DNA of 27,000 bases from Paracoccaceae bacterium. GTDB taxonomy: Bacteria > Pseudomonadota > Alphaproteobacteria > Rhodobacterales > Rhodobacteraceae. Location: NCBI GenBank assembly GCA_021767525.1, contig JAASTF010000009.1, positions 1 to 27,000 on the forward strand. The letters are read 5' to 3'. Positions 14,356 to 22,766 of the stretch are shown in pieces. Every line of letters begins with the position of its first letter. Position 1 is the stretch's first letter. A program made the translations under genes and the position numbers. The notes beneath the pieces are model-generated. The model saw only the letters and a list, made by a program, of their open reading frames with translations, was not told the DNA's origin and searched no databases.

Positions 14356-14459
14356 ATCAAACAGGCGTCATTTGGCCAACTCACGCCGAAGTGGGTTGGA
14401 ATGACAACGCCCGGCGCGATAAGGCAGGGCGCATCCTAATCGACGAAGCGGACAACACC

Positions 14460-14966
14460 ATGCGTATCGCAGCCCTTCTGGTCACACTTGCCCTTGGTCT
14501 TTCCGCCTGTGCGCCCGTGCCGCAAACGATGGGGCCGGATGGCAAGCCGCTGCCGCAGGTCTATCGCATCGGCGCGAATGACAAGGCGCGCATCCAGTAC
14601 CGGATGCTTGATTCCGTGAACGCGCTGCGCCGTGCAGCCGGCGCCCCCGAGGTGCAGCTGGATGCCCAATTGACCGCCGCCGCCGCCACCCATTCGCGCG
14701 ACATGTCGGTACAGAACCGCCCGTGGCATTTCGGGTCTGACGGCTCGTCCCCGATCGATCGGGTCCGCCGCGTGGGATATACCGGGCCGATGCTGGGCGA
14801 GAATATCTCGGAAACCTACGAAACCGAGCTGGAAACCCTGGGCGCCTGGATGGAGCAACCCGACACCCGCCGCGTGATCGTCGATCCGAACGCACGGCGG
14901 ATGGGCTTTAGCTGGCACCAGGAAAACAACGGCAAGATCTGGTGGACCCTGATCATGGGCGGCTGA
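14460..14966 (+). CDS. CAP/SCP-domain lipoprotein
   Basis: This 168-residue protein has a lipoprotein signal (RIAALLVTLALGLSAC, lipobox LSAC with Cys17). The CAP (cysteine-rich secretory protein/PR-1) domain follows, with VNALRRAAGAPEVQLDAQLT, an AATHSRDM helix carrying the conserved His, WHFGSDGSSPIDRVRRVGY, and LGENISETY with the conserved Glu and Asn. It should be anchored in a membrane facing the periplasm. Bacterial CAP proteins have few defined functions. The frame opens at GTG 14391, but the ATG at 14460 starts the signal peptide exactly. The ribosome site is weak. It ends directly against the convergent transpeptidase gene with no gap. Confidence 0.88.
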   Translation: MRIAALLVTLALGLSACAPVPQTMGPDGKPLPQVYRIGANDKARIQYRMLDSVNALRRAAGAPEVQLDAQLTAAAATHSRDMSVQNRPWHFGSDGSSPIDRVRRVGYTGPMLGENISETYETELETLGAWMEQPDTRRVIVDPNARRMGFSWHQENNGKIWWTLIMGG

Positions 14967-15455
14967 TCACGGCGTGATCGTGATCGGCGTGCCGTTCTTT
15001 ACCATCGCATAGATGTCTTCCATTTCACGATTCGTGACGGCAATGCATCCCGCCGTCCAATCGCGGCCACCCTTGCGGTATTTCCACGGCCGCCCGTGGA
15101 TGAAAATATCTCCACCCGGATTGACGCCCGCCTCGCGCGCCGACCGTTTGTCGGCATCGCGTGGATAGTTGATGCCGATGGACAGGTGAAACTCGCTTTT
15201 GGGGTTGCGCCGGTCGATGATGTAGGTGCCTTCGGGCGTTTTGCCGTCACCCTTGACCTGCTTGTGCCCCACGGGTGCAAAGCCAAGACCGATATCATAG
15301 GATTTCAGCGCAGTATCGTGATGCAGCAGATACATCTTGCGCGCACCCTTGTTCACAAGAACATGCGTGACCTCGGGGCCATCATAGGTTTTGAACTTGC
15401 TGGCGCAGCCGGAAAGAGCCAGCACAGCCGCCAGAATTGCCAGAAAACGCACCAT
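14967..15455 (-). CDS. L,D-transpeptidase family lipoprotein (YkuD domain)
   Basis: This is a second YkuD-domain protein, 162 residues long. The signal ends in a lipobox LSGC (Cys17), so it should be membrane-anchored. The catalytic region is GGDIFIHGRPW (His120) and RDWTAGCIAV (Cys137), preceded by KGDGKTPEGTYIIDRRNPKS, as in small ErfK/YbiS-type proteins. The ATG at 15455 fits the lipobox; an in-frame ATG at 15509 would put 18 extra residues before the signal and is rejected. It is the last of a minus-strand run, 89 nt after the sodium channel gene. Its stop abuts the CAP lipoprotein stop (tail to tail). Confidence 0.9.
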   Translation of the reverse strand: MVRFLAILAAVLALSGCASKFKTYDGPEVTHVLVNKGARKMYLLHHDTALKSYDIGLGFAPVGHKQVKGDGKTPEGTYIIDRRNPKSEFHLSIGINYPRDADKRSAREAGVNPGGDIFIHGRPWKYRKGGRDWTAGCIAVTNREMEDIYAMVKNGTPITITP

Positions 15456-15544
15456 TGCCCCAAAATCCTGCCCATAGCGATTTGCCTGTTGCGGGCATGA
15501 ATACACCATCGGCGCGATACCGGGCCAGTGAATTTCACGCGGTG

Positions 15545-16324
15545 CTAATCACGTTTTTCGTCGCGCGCATCTAGCTTGGCCTCGATCGCGGCAAGACGGC
15601 CCAGAACCTCGTCACGGTAAACATCAGTGCGTTCGTTGTCTTCCTGGTGGTGCGCATCCTGCATCGAGTTGACGATCAGACCGACCACAAGGTTCACCAC
15701 GACAAATGTGGTGACCAGGATGAAAGGCACAAAGAATGCCCAGGCGTGGGGATAAACCTCCATCACGGGGCGAACGATGCCCATCGACCAGCTTTCCAGC
15801 GTCATGATCTGGAACAGCGAATAGGCGCTGCGCCCCAGCGTGCCGAACCAGTCGGGAAAGGCCGCGCCGAACAGCTTGGTCGCCATCACCGCGCCGATAT
15901 AGAACACCAACGTCGTCAGCAGAAACACGCTGCCCATGCTGGGCAATGCGGAAAACAGCCCCTCGACCACGCGGCGCAAGCGTGGGGTGGCCGAGACAAC
16001 CCGCAGCACCCGCAAGATCCGCAGCGCCCGCAGAACCGACAGGCCCTGCCCCGCCGGAACCAGTGCGATGGCCACGATTGCGAAATCGAACAGGTTCCAG
16101 CCGGACGCGAAAAACCGACGCCCATAGGCCACCAGTTTCAGCCCGATTTCCAGAACGAACACCGCCAGGCACAGCATATCCAGCGCCACGATCAGCCCAC
16201 CGGCCCGCGCCATCACCGTTTCAGAGGTTTCGAAACCCAGGATGATCGCGTTGAAGATGATGACGGCGATGATGCCGTTCTTGACCCATGCCTGTTCCAG
16301 AAATCTCGCGATCTTCGCGCGCAT
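15545..16324 (-). CDS. Voltage-gated sodium channel, NaChBac/NavAb family
   Basis: A 259-residue six-transmembrane subunit that should assemble as a homotetramer in the inner membrane. S1-S3 span about residues 15-90. S4 has Arg at 99, 102, 105 and 108 (RALRILRVLRVV), the voltage sensor. The pore carries the selectivity filter TLESWS (175-180), characteristic of sodium-selective bacterial channels. S6 is about 198-222 and a charged C-terminal helix (230-259) fits the four-helix bundle of the family. Such channels are common in marine and alkaliphilic bacteria and have been linked to motility and pH homeostasis. It lies 34 nt after the RNA methyltransferase gene, so it is probably co-transcribed. 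The ATG at 16324 fits the family N-terminus. Confidence 0.93.
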   Translation of the reverse strand: MRAKIARFLEQAWVKNGIIAVIIFNAIILGFETSETVMARAGGLIVALDMLCLAVFVLEIGLKLVAYGRRFFASGWNLFDFAIVAIALVPAGQGLSVLRALRILRVLRVVSATPRLRRVVEGLFSALPSMGSVFLLTTLVFYIGAVMATKLFGAAFPDWFGTLGRSAYSLFQIMTLESWSMGIVRPVMEVYPHAWAFFVPFILVTTFVVVNLVVGLIVNSMQDAHHQEDNERTDVYRDEVLGRLAAIEAKLDARDEKRD

Positions 16325-16358
16325 GTGTGGCCTGTCCCTTCGGTAATTGAAATCGCGG

Positions 16359-17582
16359 TCAGATATGGGGGGCCGTCATGCGGGCCACAAGTTCCGTATG
16401 CGGGGACCAGCGGAATTGATCCACCACCTGCACCCAATCCAGCCGCCAGCCCGCATCGACCAGCACCCGCGCATCGCGGGCAAAGGTGACGGGGTTGCAC
16501 GACACAAAGGCGATGGTAGCAATGCCGCTGGCGGCCAGCTCCGCCACCTGCGCCTCGGCACCCGCGCGGGGCGGGTCGATCACCGCGGCGTCAAAGCGCG
16601 CCAGATCTTCGGGCAGCAGGGGGTTGCGGAACAGATCGCGCGCCTGGGTCGTCACCTTTTTCAAACCCTGCGCCATGCGCCAGCCCTTATCCAACGCGCG
16701 CAGCATCTCGGCCTCGCCTTCGACAGCCAGAACCTCGGCCCGCTCGGCCAATGGCAGCGTGAAAGTGCCGCAACCGGCGAACAGGTCGACCACTCGCGCC
16801 GCGTCGCCCACCGCCTCGACCACGCCGGCCAGCAACGCGGCCTCGCCATCCTCGGTCGCTTGCAGGAAGGCGCCCGGGGGCGGCGACACCTCGGCCCGGC
16901 CCATCTGTTGCGCGGGCGGCAAACGGGTGGCGATCACCTCGTCCTCCCACGCCAGGCGGGCCAGTTTTGCCGCCTCGGCCTCTTGCGCCAGGGCGACGCG
17001 CAGGGGGCCGTCCAATTCCTTGCCGCCGGTCACGGCGATATCCAGCCCGTTCAGGCTGCGCGTGGCCATCACCGACAACTCGCCCTTGCGGCTGCCGCCC
17101 AGCACCGCCAACCGCTCGGCCAAAGGCAGGGCGGCAAGCAAATCGGGATGCACCAGCTGGCAGTCGGGGATTTCCACGATCGTCCCCGAGGCGCGGCCAT
17201 GAAACCCGGCAATCGCACCCTTTTTCGTGCGCCGTGCCGACAGGCCCGCCCGACGCCGGCTGCGCGGGGGCGAGGTGTGGATGGGCAAAAACGCGGCCTC
17301 CAAACCCTGTGCCTGCAGGGCGGTGCGCACGATATCCTGTTTCCACGTCGCCACGAACGCGTCGCTGGCATGTTGCAACAGACACCCGCCGCAGGATTTG
17401 AAATGCCGGCAGGGCGGGGCAACCCGGTCATCCGACGGTGTAATGATTTTCACATCCCACAGCCGCGCGCCGTCGCGCACGCCTTCGACCACCTCTCCCG
17501 GCAGGGTCAGCGGCGCAAAGACGGGGCCGGGGGCGATCCCGTCGCCCTGGTGACCCAGGCGTTGAATGGTGTGGCGTTCCAT
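16359..17582 (-). CDS. RNA m5U methyltransferase, TrmA/RlmD (RumA) family
   Basis: This 407-residue SAM-dependent enzyme methylates C5 of a uridine, most likely in 23S rRNA. An N-terminal TRAM-like region (IQRLGHQGDGIAPGPVFAPL) precedes four cysteines of a 4Fe-4S site (Cys58, Cys64, Cys67 in CRHFKSCGGC, and Cys141 in PDCQLVH). SAM motif I is VVDLFAGCGTFTLPL. IDPPRAG and the catalytic-Cys motif SCNPVTFARD complete the family set. The presence of the iron-sulphur cysteines favours RlmD-type over TrmA. The ATG at 17582 is preferred over GTG 17600 because ERHTIQRLGHQGDG is the domain start. It lies 39 nt downstream of the ABC exporter gene and 34 nt upstream of the channel gene. Confidence 0.9.
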   Translation of the reverse strand: MERHTIQRLGHQGDGIAPGPVFAPLTLPGEVVEGVRDGARLWDVKIITPSDDRVAPPCRHFKSCGGCLLQHASDAFVATWKQDIVRTALQAQGLEAAFLPIHTSPPRSRRRAGLSARRTKKGAIAGFHGRASGTIVEIPDCQLVHPDLLAALPLAERLAVLGGSRKGELSVMATRSLNGLDIAVTGGKELDGPLRVALAQEAEAAKLARLAWEDEVIATRLPPAQQMGRAEVSPPPGAFLQATEDGEAALLAGVVEAVGDAARVVDLFAGCGTFTLPLAERAEVLAVEGEAEMLRALDKGWRMAQGLKKVTTQARDLFRNPLLPEDLARFDAAVIDPPRAGAEAQVAELAASGIATIAFVSCNPVTFARDARVLVDAGWRLDWVQVVDQFRWSPHTELVARMTAPHI

Positions 17583-17621
17583 GAGCCGCAGATACCGCAC
17601 CCGCCATCGCGGGCAAAGCCC

Positions 17622-19493
17622 TTATTCGGCGGCGTCGCTCATCCCGATAAAGCCGCCCGACTGCCGGTTCCAATACCGCGCATAAAGCCCGCCGCGCGCC
17701 AGCAGATCGTCATGGGTGCCCTGTTCGACAATGCGACCCTGATCCAGCACGATAATGCGGTCCATCTGGCTGATTGTGGACAGGCGATGCGCGATGGCCA
17801 GCACTGTCTTGCCCTCCATCACGCGTTCCAGCGCGCTTTGGATCGCGGCCTCAACCTCGGAATCCAGCGCCGATGTCGCCTCGTCCAGCACCAGGATCGG
17901 CGCGTCCTTCAGGATCGCGCGCGCCAAGGCAATCCGCTGCCGCTGTCCGCCAGACAGTTTCACGCCCCGCTCACCCAGATGCGCGTCGTATCCCGGGCGG
18001 CCCTTGTGATCGGCCATATCCTTGATGAAGTCATGCGCCTCGGCTTTTTCGGCGGCGGCGATCATGTCGGTGTGCTCGGCATCGGGCCGGCCATACAGGA
18101 TGTTGTCGCGGGCCGAGCGGTTGAACATCGCGGTTTCCTGCGTGACCATCCCGATGGCACGGCGCAAGCTTTGCTGGGTGACGGTTGAAACATCCTGCCT
18201 GTCGATCAGGATTCGACCCTGTTCCGGCTGATGCAGCCGCAAAAGCAGCGAAACCAGCGTCGATTTCCCGGCACCCGATGCGCCCACGATGGCCAGCTTT
18301 TCGCCCGGGCGCACGGTCAGGTCGATATCCTGCACCCCGCCCACATCGCGCCCGTAGGCAAAGCTGACATGATCGAACCGAATCTCGCCATTCGGCACCT
18401 GCAATTCCGTGGCGTCCGGCGCATCCTCCAACCGCACGGGCGGGGCCAGGGTGCGCATCCCATCCTCGACCTCGCCCACATTGGAATAGATGGTCATTAA
18501 CGTGAAACTGACCCAGCCGGTCATCTGCGCGATGCGGATCGACACGGCGCCGGCGGCCACGATATCACCCGGCGTCGCACCCCCGGCGCGCCAGTCCCAC
18601 AGGGTCATGCCGATCAGCAGAACAGGCAAGACCCCCGCCAGCGTCATCAGAACCAGCCGAAACCCCGCCGCCAGCCGCCCGAAATGCAGCGCGCTGCTCC
18701 GATAGCCATCCATCGCGGTCAGGGCAGCCTGATCTTCGTGCGCGTCGTGGGCGAACAGCTTGACCGTCTTGATATTGGTGATCGTGTCGACGATCTGCCC
18801 CGACACATGCGCCCGCGCCCCGGCCCGCCGCCCGGCCCGTTCGCGCACACGCGGCAGAAACCAGCGGATCGCCAAGAAATAGACACCAAGCCAGCCCAAA
18901 AACACCCAGGCCACCCGCCCATCGATCGACGCCAGCAGCGCAACCGACCCGGCAAGCGAGGCCAGGGCAAACGCCACCACATTGATCGATTCCGCCACGA
19001 CATCGGTGATCGCCCGAGCGGTTTGCATCTGTTTCTGCGCGATCCGGCCCGCGAAATCGTTGTCGAAAAAGCGCACCGCCTGCCCCAACGTCCAGCGATG
19101 CAGCCGCGACAGGACCAGCGGGTTCAAATTGGGTTGCACCAGCATCGCGTTCGCGGCCGAGGACAGGCCGAAGGTGACGGGCCGCAGCACCATGAAAAAC
19201 ACGACCGCCCCGACAAGCAGCGCGATGTTTTGCGCCGTCGGAAACGCCTCGCGCCCGGTTTCGACCGCGCCATCGACCACCCAGCCCAGGATCAGGGCTG
19301 TGCCCGCCTCCATCACGCCGGCCACGGCCGAGGCGACGGTTGCCAGGATCAGAACCGGCCACGACCCTTTCAGCGCCCAACCGAAAAACCGCGCCAGCGT
19401 TTGCGGCGGCGGGCCTTCGGCGTGTTCGAACGGGTCAATCAGGTGTTGCAACGGGTCACTTTCAACAGGCGGACCCGGTGAATAGTGGCGCAA
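17622..19493 (-). CDS. ABC exporter, fused permease-ATPase (MsbA-like)
   Basis: This half-transporter of 623 residues should work as a homodimer in the inner membrane. Residues about 35-345 form the six-helix exporter domain. Residues about 368-610 form the ATPase, with Walker A GASGAGKST, Q-loop TQETAMF, signature LSGGQRQ, Walker B ILVLDEATSALD and switch AHRLST, all intact. Lipid A-core, lipid or drug export are possible; the substrate cannot be read. No ATG is suitable: TTG at 19493, 12 nt after the cca stop and preceded by GGGGCGGC, is the best start and gives MRHYSPG. A later TTG (in DPLQHL) is possible. It belongs to the hslO-to-channel run. Confidence 0.9.
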   Translation of the reverse strand: MRHYSPGPPVESDPLQHLIDPFEHAEGPPPQTLARFFGWALKGSWPVLILATVASAVAGVMEAGTALILGWVVDGAVETGREAFPTAQNIALLVGAVVFFMVLRPVTFGLSSAANAMLVQPNLNPLVLSRLHRWTLGQAVRFFDNDFAGRIAQKQMQTARAITDVVAESINVVAFALASLAGSVALLASIDGRVAWVFLGWLGVYFLAIRWFLPRVRERAGRRAGARAHVSGQIVDTITNIKTVKLFAHDAHEDQAALTAMDGYRSSALHFGRLAAGFRLVLMTLAGVLPVLLIGMTLWDWRAGGATPGDIVAAGAVSIRIAQMTGWVSFTLMTIYSNVGEVEDGMRTLAPPVRLEDAPDATELQVPNGEIRFDHVSFAYGRDVGGVQDIDLTVRPGEKLAIVGASGAGKSTLVSLLLRLHQPEQGRILIDRQDVSTVTQQSLRRAIGMVTQETAMFNRSARDNILYGRPDAEHTDMIAAAEKAEAHDFIKDMADHKGRPGYDAHLGERGVKLSGGQRQRIALARAILKDAPILVLDEATSALDSEVEAAIQSALERVMEGKTVLAIAHRLSTISQMDRIIVLDQGRIVEQGTHDDLLARGGLYARYWNRQSGGFIGMSDAAE

Positions 19494-19505
19494 AGCCGCC
19501 CCGCG

Positions 19506-20654
19506 TCAACGCAAGAGCTGTTCGCGCGTCAGGGCAAAGCCCGAGGCGATCCAGCGCTCTTCCAGCTCGGCCAAGCGCGCGCCCAGCGCGGGGCCTTGGT
19601 AATCGGGCATCAGATCGGCGGCCTTTATCGGAAAGACCTGCGCGGCACCGTGATCGGCCTGGTCCAGCGCGCCCGGCGCCACCGGCTGCCCCATCATCGC
19701 GGCGCGCAGCAACAAGATGTCGCGCGCTGTTTGCCCGCCATACCGATAGCCAAGGATCGCTGGCGGCATATCGGCCTCTATTCCTGCACGAAGCGTATCC
19801 AAGTGTCGTGTGTTTGATTTGGACAGACGCAGCCGGTCAGCTACGTCCTGCCCGCCCAAAACGGCCAGGCGACGCATCGCGTCGGGCGGGGTTGCATGGA
19901 CTTGCTCCAAGTGAACCAGCGGCGCCAGCGCTGTGTCATCCGCCCCCGGCAGCACGACGCCCAACACCCCGACGCTGCGCATGGCCGCCACCGAAGGCGC
20001 AGGATCGGGCGCGCACAGCAGTTTGGTGATCTCGGCCCCCACACGTTCGCGCGACAGTTTCGGCAGCCCGTCCAGATGGCTGGCGATGGCGGCCAGCGCC
20101 TCGGGGTCCAGCCCGGCCTGCGCATCGCCATACCACGCGTGAAATCGGAAAAATCGCAGGATTCGCAGGTAGTCTTCTTCGATCCTTTGGGCCGGATTCT
20201 CGATGAACCGCACGCGCCGGGCCTGCAAATCGGGCAGACCACCCAGCGGATCGATCACGGTGCCATCCGCCCGGGCATACAGCGCGTTCATCGTGAAATC
20301 ACGGCGGCGCGCATCCTCGGCCACGTCATCGGCAAAGGCCACGACGGCGCGGCGCCCATCGGTTTCGACATCTTGGCGAAAGGTCGTCACCTCGTGCGGG
20401 ATGCCGTTGGCCACCAGCGTGACAGTGCCGTGGTCAATGCCCGTCGGCACCGCCTTGATCCCGGCCTTTTCGGCCAGATCGATCACAGTTTCGGGTCGCG
20501 CGTCGGTGGCGATATCCATGTCGCTGACCGGCGCGCCCAACAGGGCGTTACGGACACACCCCCCCACCAGCAACGCCTGATGCCCGGCATCTGTCAGCAC
20601 GGCACAGACCCGCTGCAACCCCGGTTCGCGTATCCAATCGTCGGTGATCTGCAT
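19506..20654 (-). CDS. cca: CCA tRNA nucleotidyltransferase
   Basis: This enzyme adds or repairs the 3' CCA end of tRNAs. The 382-residue protein has the class II nucleotidyltransferase signatures: LLVGGCVRNALLG (flexible loop and glycine motif), the metal-binding DMDIAT, RRDFTMNALYA with the following DPLGGLPDLQARRVRFI, and the helical body with SRERVGAEITKLL. An alphaproteobacterial-type C-terminal region follows, without an HD domain. The ATG at 20654 shares its A with the TGA of the Nudix gene (TGATG), indicating translational coupling. A longer open frame upstream lies inside the Nudix gene and is rejected. Confidence 0.93.
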   Translation of the reverse strand: MQITDDWIREPGLQRVCAVLTDAGHQALLVGGCVRNALLGAPVSDMDIATDARPETVIDLAEKAGIKAVPTGIDHGTVTLVANGIPHEVTTFRQDVETDGRRAVVAFADDVAEDARRRDFTMNALYARADGTVIDPLGGLPDLQARRVRFIENPAQRIEEDYLRILRFFRFHAWYGDAQAGLDPEALAAIASHLDGLPKLSRERVGAEITKLLCAPDPAPSVAAMRSVGVLGVVLPGADDTALAPLVHLEQVHATPPDAMRRLAVLGGQDVADRLRLSKSNTRHLDTLRAGIEADMPPAILGYRYGGQTARDILLLRAAMMGQPVAPGALDQADHGAAQVFPIKAADLMPDYQGPALGARLAELEERWIASGFALTREQLLR

Positions 20655-21253
20655 CAGCCTTGCATCCGGTCCGCCAACCCGCGCAGGATACGCGCGGTTG
20701 CGCCCCAGATATAGTAGGGGCCCCACGGAACGGTGAAATAGTGCCGCATCGTGCCCCGCCAGCGGCGCGACTGAACCATGAATTGCGCCGGATCGGTGAC
20801 ATGGGCCAACGGCACCTCGAACACCTCGTCCACCTCACCCGGCTCGGGGATGAACTCGAACGGGGCATGAATGCGCGCGATCACCGGTGTCACCCGAAAG
20901 GCGGTAACGGTTTCATGGCTGGGCAGCGTTCCCAACACCTCGACATTCGCGGGGTTCAGGCCGATTTCTTCATGCGCCTCACGCAAAGCGGCGGCAACCT
21001 CGTCCCGATCGCCGGGGTCGACCTTGCCACCCGGAAAGGCGATCTGCCCGGGATGGTGTTTCAGGTGGCTTGAGCGTTTCGTCAGGATTAGCTGAACCCC
21101 GGTATCACGCGGCAAAAGCCCCACCAAAACGCCGGCGGGGCGCAATCTGCGCCCCTCGGGCAGAAGGGTGCCGGGGTTCAGATCGAAATCTGACGACGCG
21201 GCACTGTTCCGGCCCAATGCGGCAATTACCGGGGCCAGCGGGTCACTCGTCAT
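20654..21253 (-). CDS. Nudix hydrolase, CoA pyrophosphatase type (NudL/YeaB)
   Basis: The 199-residue protein has the extended CoA-diphosphatase signature: LILTKRSSHLKHHPGQIAFP, then GGKVDPGD, followed by the Nudix core REAHEEIGL. The family cleaves coenzyme A and its derivatives to 3',5'-ADP and 4'-phosphopantetheine. The C-terminal part (FIPEPGEVDEVFEVPL, MRHYFTVPWGPYYIWGATARIL) is also typical of the subgroup. The ATG at 21253 overlaps the end of hslO by 11 nt. Its stop overlaps the cca start. The context suggests a housekeeping operon in which all genes are coupled. Confidence 0.91.
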   Translation of the reverse strand: MTSDPLAPVIAALGRNSAASSDFDLNPGTLLPEGRRLRPAGVLVGLLPRDTGVQLILTKRSSHLKHHPGQIAFPGGKVDPGDRDEVAAALREAHEEIGLNPANVEVLGTLPSHETVTAFRVTPVIARIHAPFEFIPEPGEVDEVFEVPLAHVTDPAQFMVQSRRWRGTMRHYFTVPWGPYYIWGATARILRGLADRMQG

Positions 21254-22235
21254 CGGAGTCTTTCTTGGCCTCGAAGCCCAGCGTTTCGGGATCAAGGTCG
21301 TAATGCGCGCCGCAGAACTGGCAATCGGCGGTCACCCGGCCATCATCGGTCGTCATCTTCTCGATATCCTTGGCCGAGTAGATCGACAGGCTTTGGCGCA
21401 CGCGATCCTCGGAACAGGTGCAGCCAAAGCGCACAGGCTGTGCATCGAAAACGCGCGGCTGTTCTTCGTGAAACAATCGCACCAACAGATCGGTCGAGGT
21501 GACCGAGGGGCCGATCAGCTCCAACTCGTCGACCGTATCCAGCAGGATATTCACCCGGTTCCAATCGTCGCGATTGTCGCCAGACACCACGTCATCCGCA
21601 CGGAGCAACCCCCCCTCGCCCGAGCCGCCGCCCGTCACATGCGGCGAGGCCTTGGGCATGTGCTGCACCATGATGCCCCCCGCGCGCCAATGTTCCTCTC
21701 CGCCCACCTCGGTCGATTGACCGAACGACAGGGCAAAGCGCGTCGGCAGCTGTTCGGACTGGGCAAAATAGGCCTGGGCACAAGAGGCGAGCGATTTTCC
21801 GGCCAGCGGCGTGATGCCCTGGTACGGGGCCATGCCCTTGCCCTGATCGATCAGGATGGCAAAGTATCCTTCGCCCACCTGCTGGAACGGGGCGCCGTCG
21901 GTCAGCTTTTCGGGATCATAACTGGCATAGGCACGGATGCGGGCGGGCTGCCCATCCTCTTGCGGGCCGAAATAATCGGTGGCGATCATCCGCACGGCGC
22001 CTTTGGATTGCACCTGCAGCGACAACTTCCAGCGCAGCTTGATCGTCTGGCCGATCAGCGCGGTCAACAACGCCATTTCCGCAACCAGCGCTTCGACCTG
22101 CGGCGGATAATCGTGCTGCTTCAGTATGCCATCCAGCACCCCGTCAAGCCGCGCGACGCGGCCGCGCATGTCCGAGTTGTCCAGCTGGAACGGCAATACG
22201 ACATCGTCCCAGGCGAGTTTCGATCCGATGGTCAT
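21243..22235 (-). CDS. hslO: Redox-regulated chaperone Hsp33 (HslO)
   Basis: Hsp33 is a cytoplasmic holdase activated by oxidation, when its zinc-bound cysteines form disulphides. The 330-residue protein shows the C-terminal zinc motif as CTC (in FGCTCSEDRV) and CQFC (in ADCQFCGAHYDLD), and the N-terminal substrate-binding domain (VARLDGVLDGIL, YPPQVEALVAEM, ASYDPEK). ATG 22235 (preceded by AAGGAAAT) starts the usual MTIGSKLAW sequence. ATG 22265 with GGAGG 4 nt upstream would add ten residues and is a real alternative. It heads the long minus-strand run and diverges from a Nudix gene. Confidence 0.93.
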   Translation of the reverse strand: MTIGSKLAWDDVVLPFQLDNSDMRGRVARLDGVLDGILKQHDYPPQVEALVAEMALLTALIGQTIKLRWKLSLQVQSKGAVRMIATDYFGPQEDGQPARIRAYASYDPEKLTDGAPFQQVGEGYFAILIDQGKGMAPYQGITPLAGKSLASCAQAYFAQSEQLPTRFALSFGQSTEVGGEEHWRAGGIMVQHMPKASPHVTGGGSGEGGLLRADDVVSGDNRDDWNRVNILLDTVDELELIGPSVTSTDLLVRLFHEEQPRVFDAQPVRFGCTCSEDRVRQSLSIYSAKDIEKMTTDDGRVTADCQFCGAHYDLDPETLGFEAKKDSDDE

Positions 22236-22253
22236 GGGATTTCCTTTGGCGCC

Positions 22254-22281
22254 TTGGTTTGGCATACCGCCTCCATATAGG
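22254..22281 (+). promoter_or_regulatory. Possible promoter of the Nudix gene at 22312
   Basis: TTGGTT (22254-22259), a 16-bp spacer and TATAGG (22276-22281) lie about 30 nt before the ATG at 22312. The TATA segment is within a small palindrome shared with the divergent hslO region. The match is moderate. Confidence 0.3.
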
Positions 22282-22311
22282 CGTCGCAAGGCGCTGTCCA
22301 AGGAGCTCAGG

Positions 22312-22752
22312 ATGATCCCGCGATTCGGCCCGGCGCCGCGCCACGACATCAAGTATCGCCCAAGACCGGGCGCTTACGCGATCTTGCCGCGCGATGGCGA
22401 CCTGCTGCTGACCTTTCAGGAAAAACCGCGCCCCGAGCTGCAATTGCCCGGCGGCGGGATCGATCCAGGCGAATCACCCCTCGCCGCCCTGCACCGCGAG
22501 GTTTACGAGGAAACCGGCTGGACCATCGCAAAGCCCAGGCGCCTGGGCGCGTTTCGCCGTTTCGTTTACATGCCGGAATATGATCTGTGGGCGGAAAAGC
22601 TGTGTCTTGTCTTTATCGCGCGGCCCGTGCGCCCGCTTGGCCCGCCCATCGAACAGGATCATAGCGTGGTCTGGGCCCCGCCCCGTCTGGCCGCGCAGCA
22701 GCTGGGAAATAGCGGCGACAGGCATTTCGTGGCGCGGTTCGCCCAGCGCTGA
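22312..22752 (+). CDS. Nudix hydrolase
   Basis: The 146-residue protein has a perfect Nudix box: G48, E54, R62-E63, E66-E67 and G69 (GIDPGESPLAALHREVYEET). Lys/Arg-rich flanks (RPRPGAYAIL, FVYMPEYDLWAEKL) are usual for small Nudix enzymes that hydrolyse nucleoside diphosphate derivatives. The substrate is not evident. The ATG at 22312 has AAGGAG 7-12 nt upstream. A longer open frame reaching 22126 overlaps hslO antisense and is rejected. It is convergent with the response regulator gene, 14 nt away. Confidence 0.9.
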   Translation: MIPRFGPAPRHDIKYRPRPGAYAILPRDGDLLLTFQEKPRPELQLPGGGIDPGESPLAALHREVYEETGWTIAKPRRLGAFRRFVYMPEYDLWAEKLCLVFIARPVRPLGPPIEQDHSVVWAPPRLAAQQLGNSGDRHFVARFAQR

Positions 22753-22766
22753 AGCCATTGGGCATG

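Noticed and set aside
18700..19481. Long plus-strand frame opposite the ABC exporter
   Set aside because: It is an antisense shadow rich in Arg, Pro and His; the minus strand has all ABC motifs intact.
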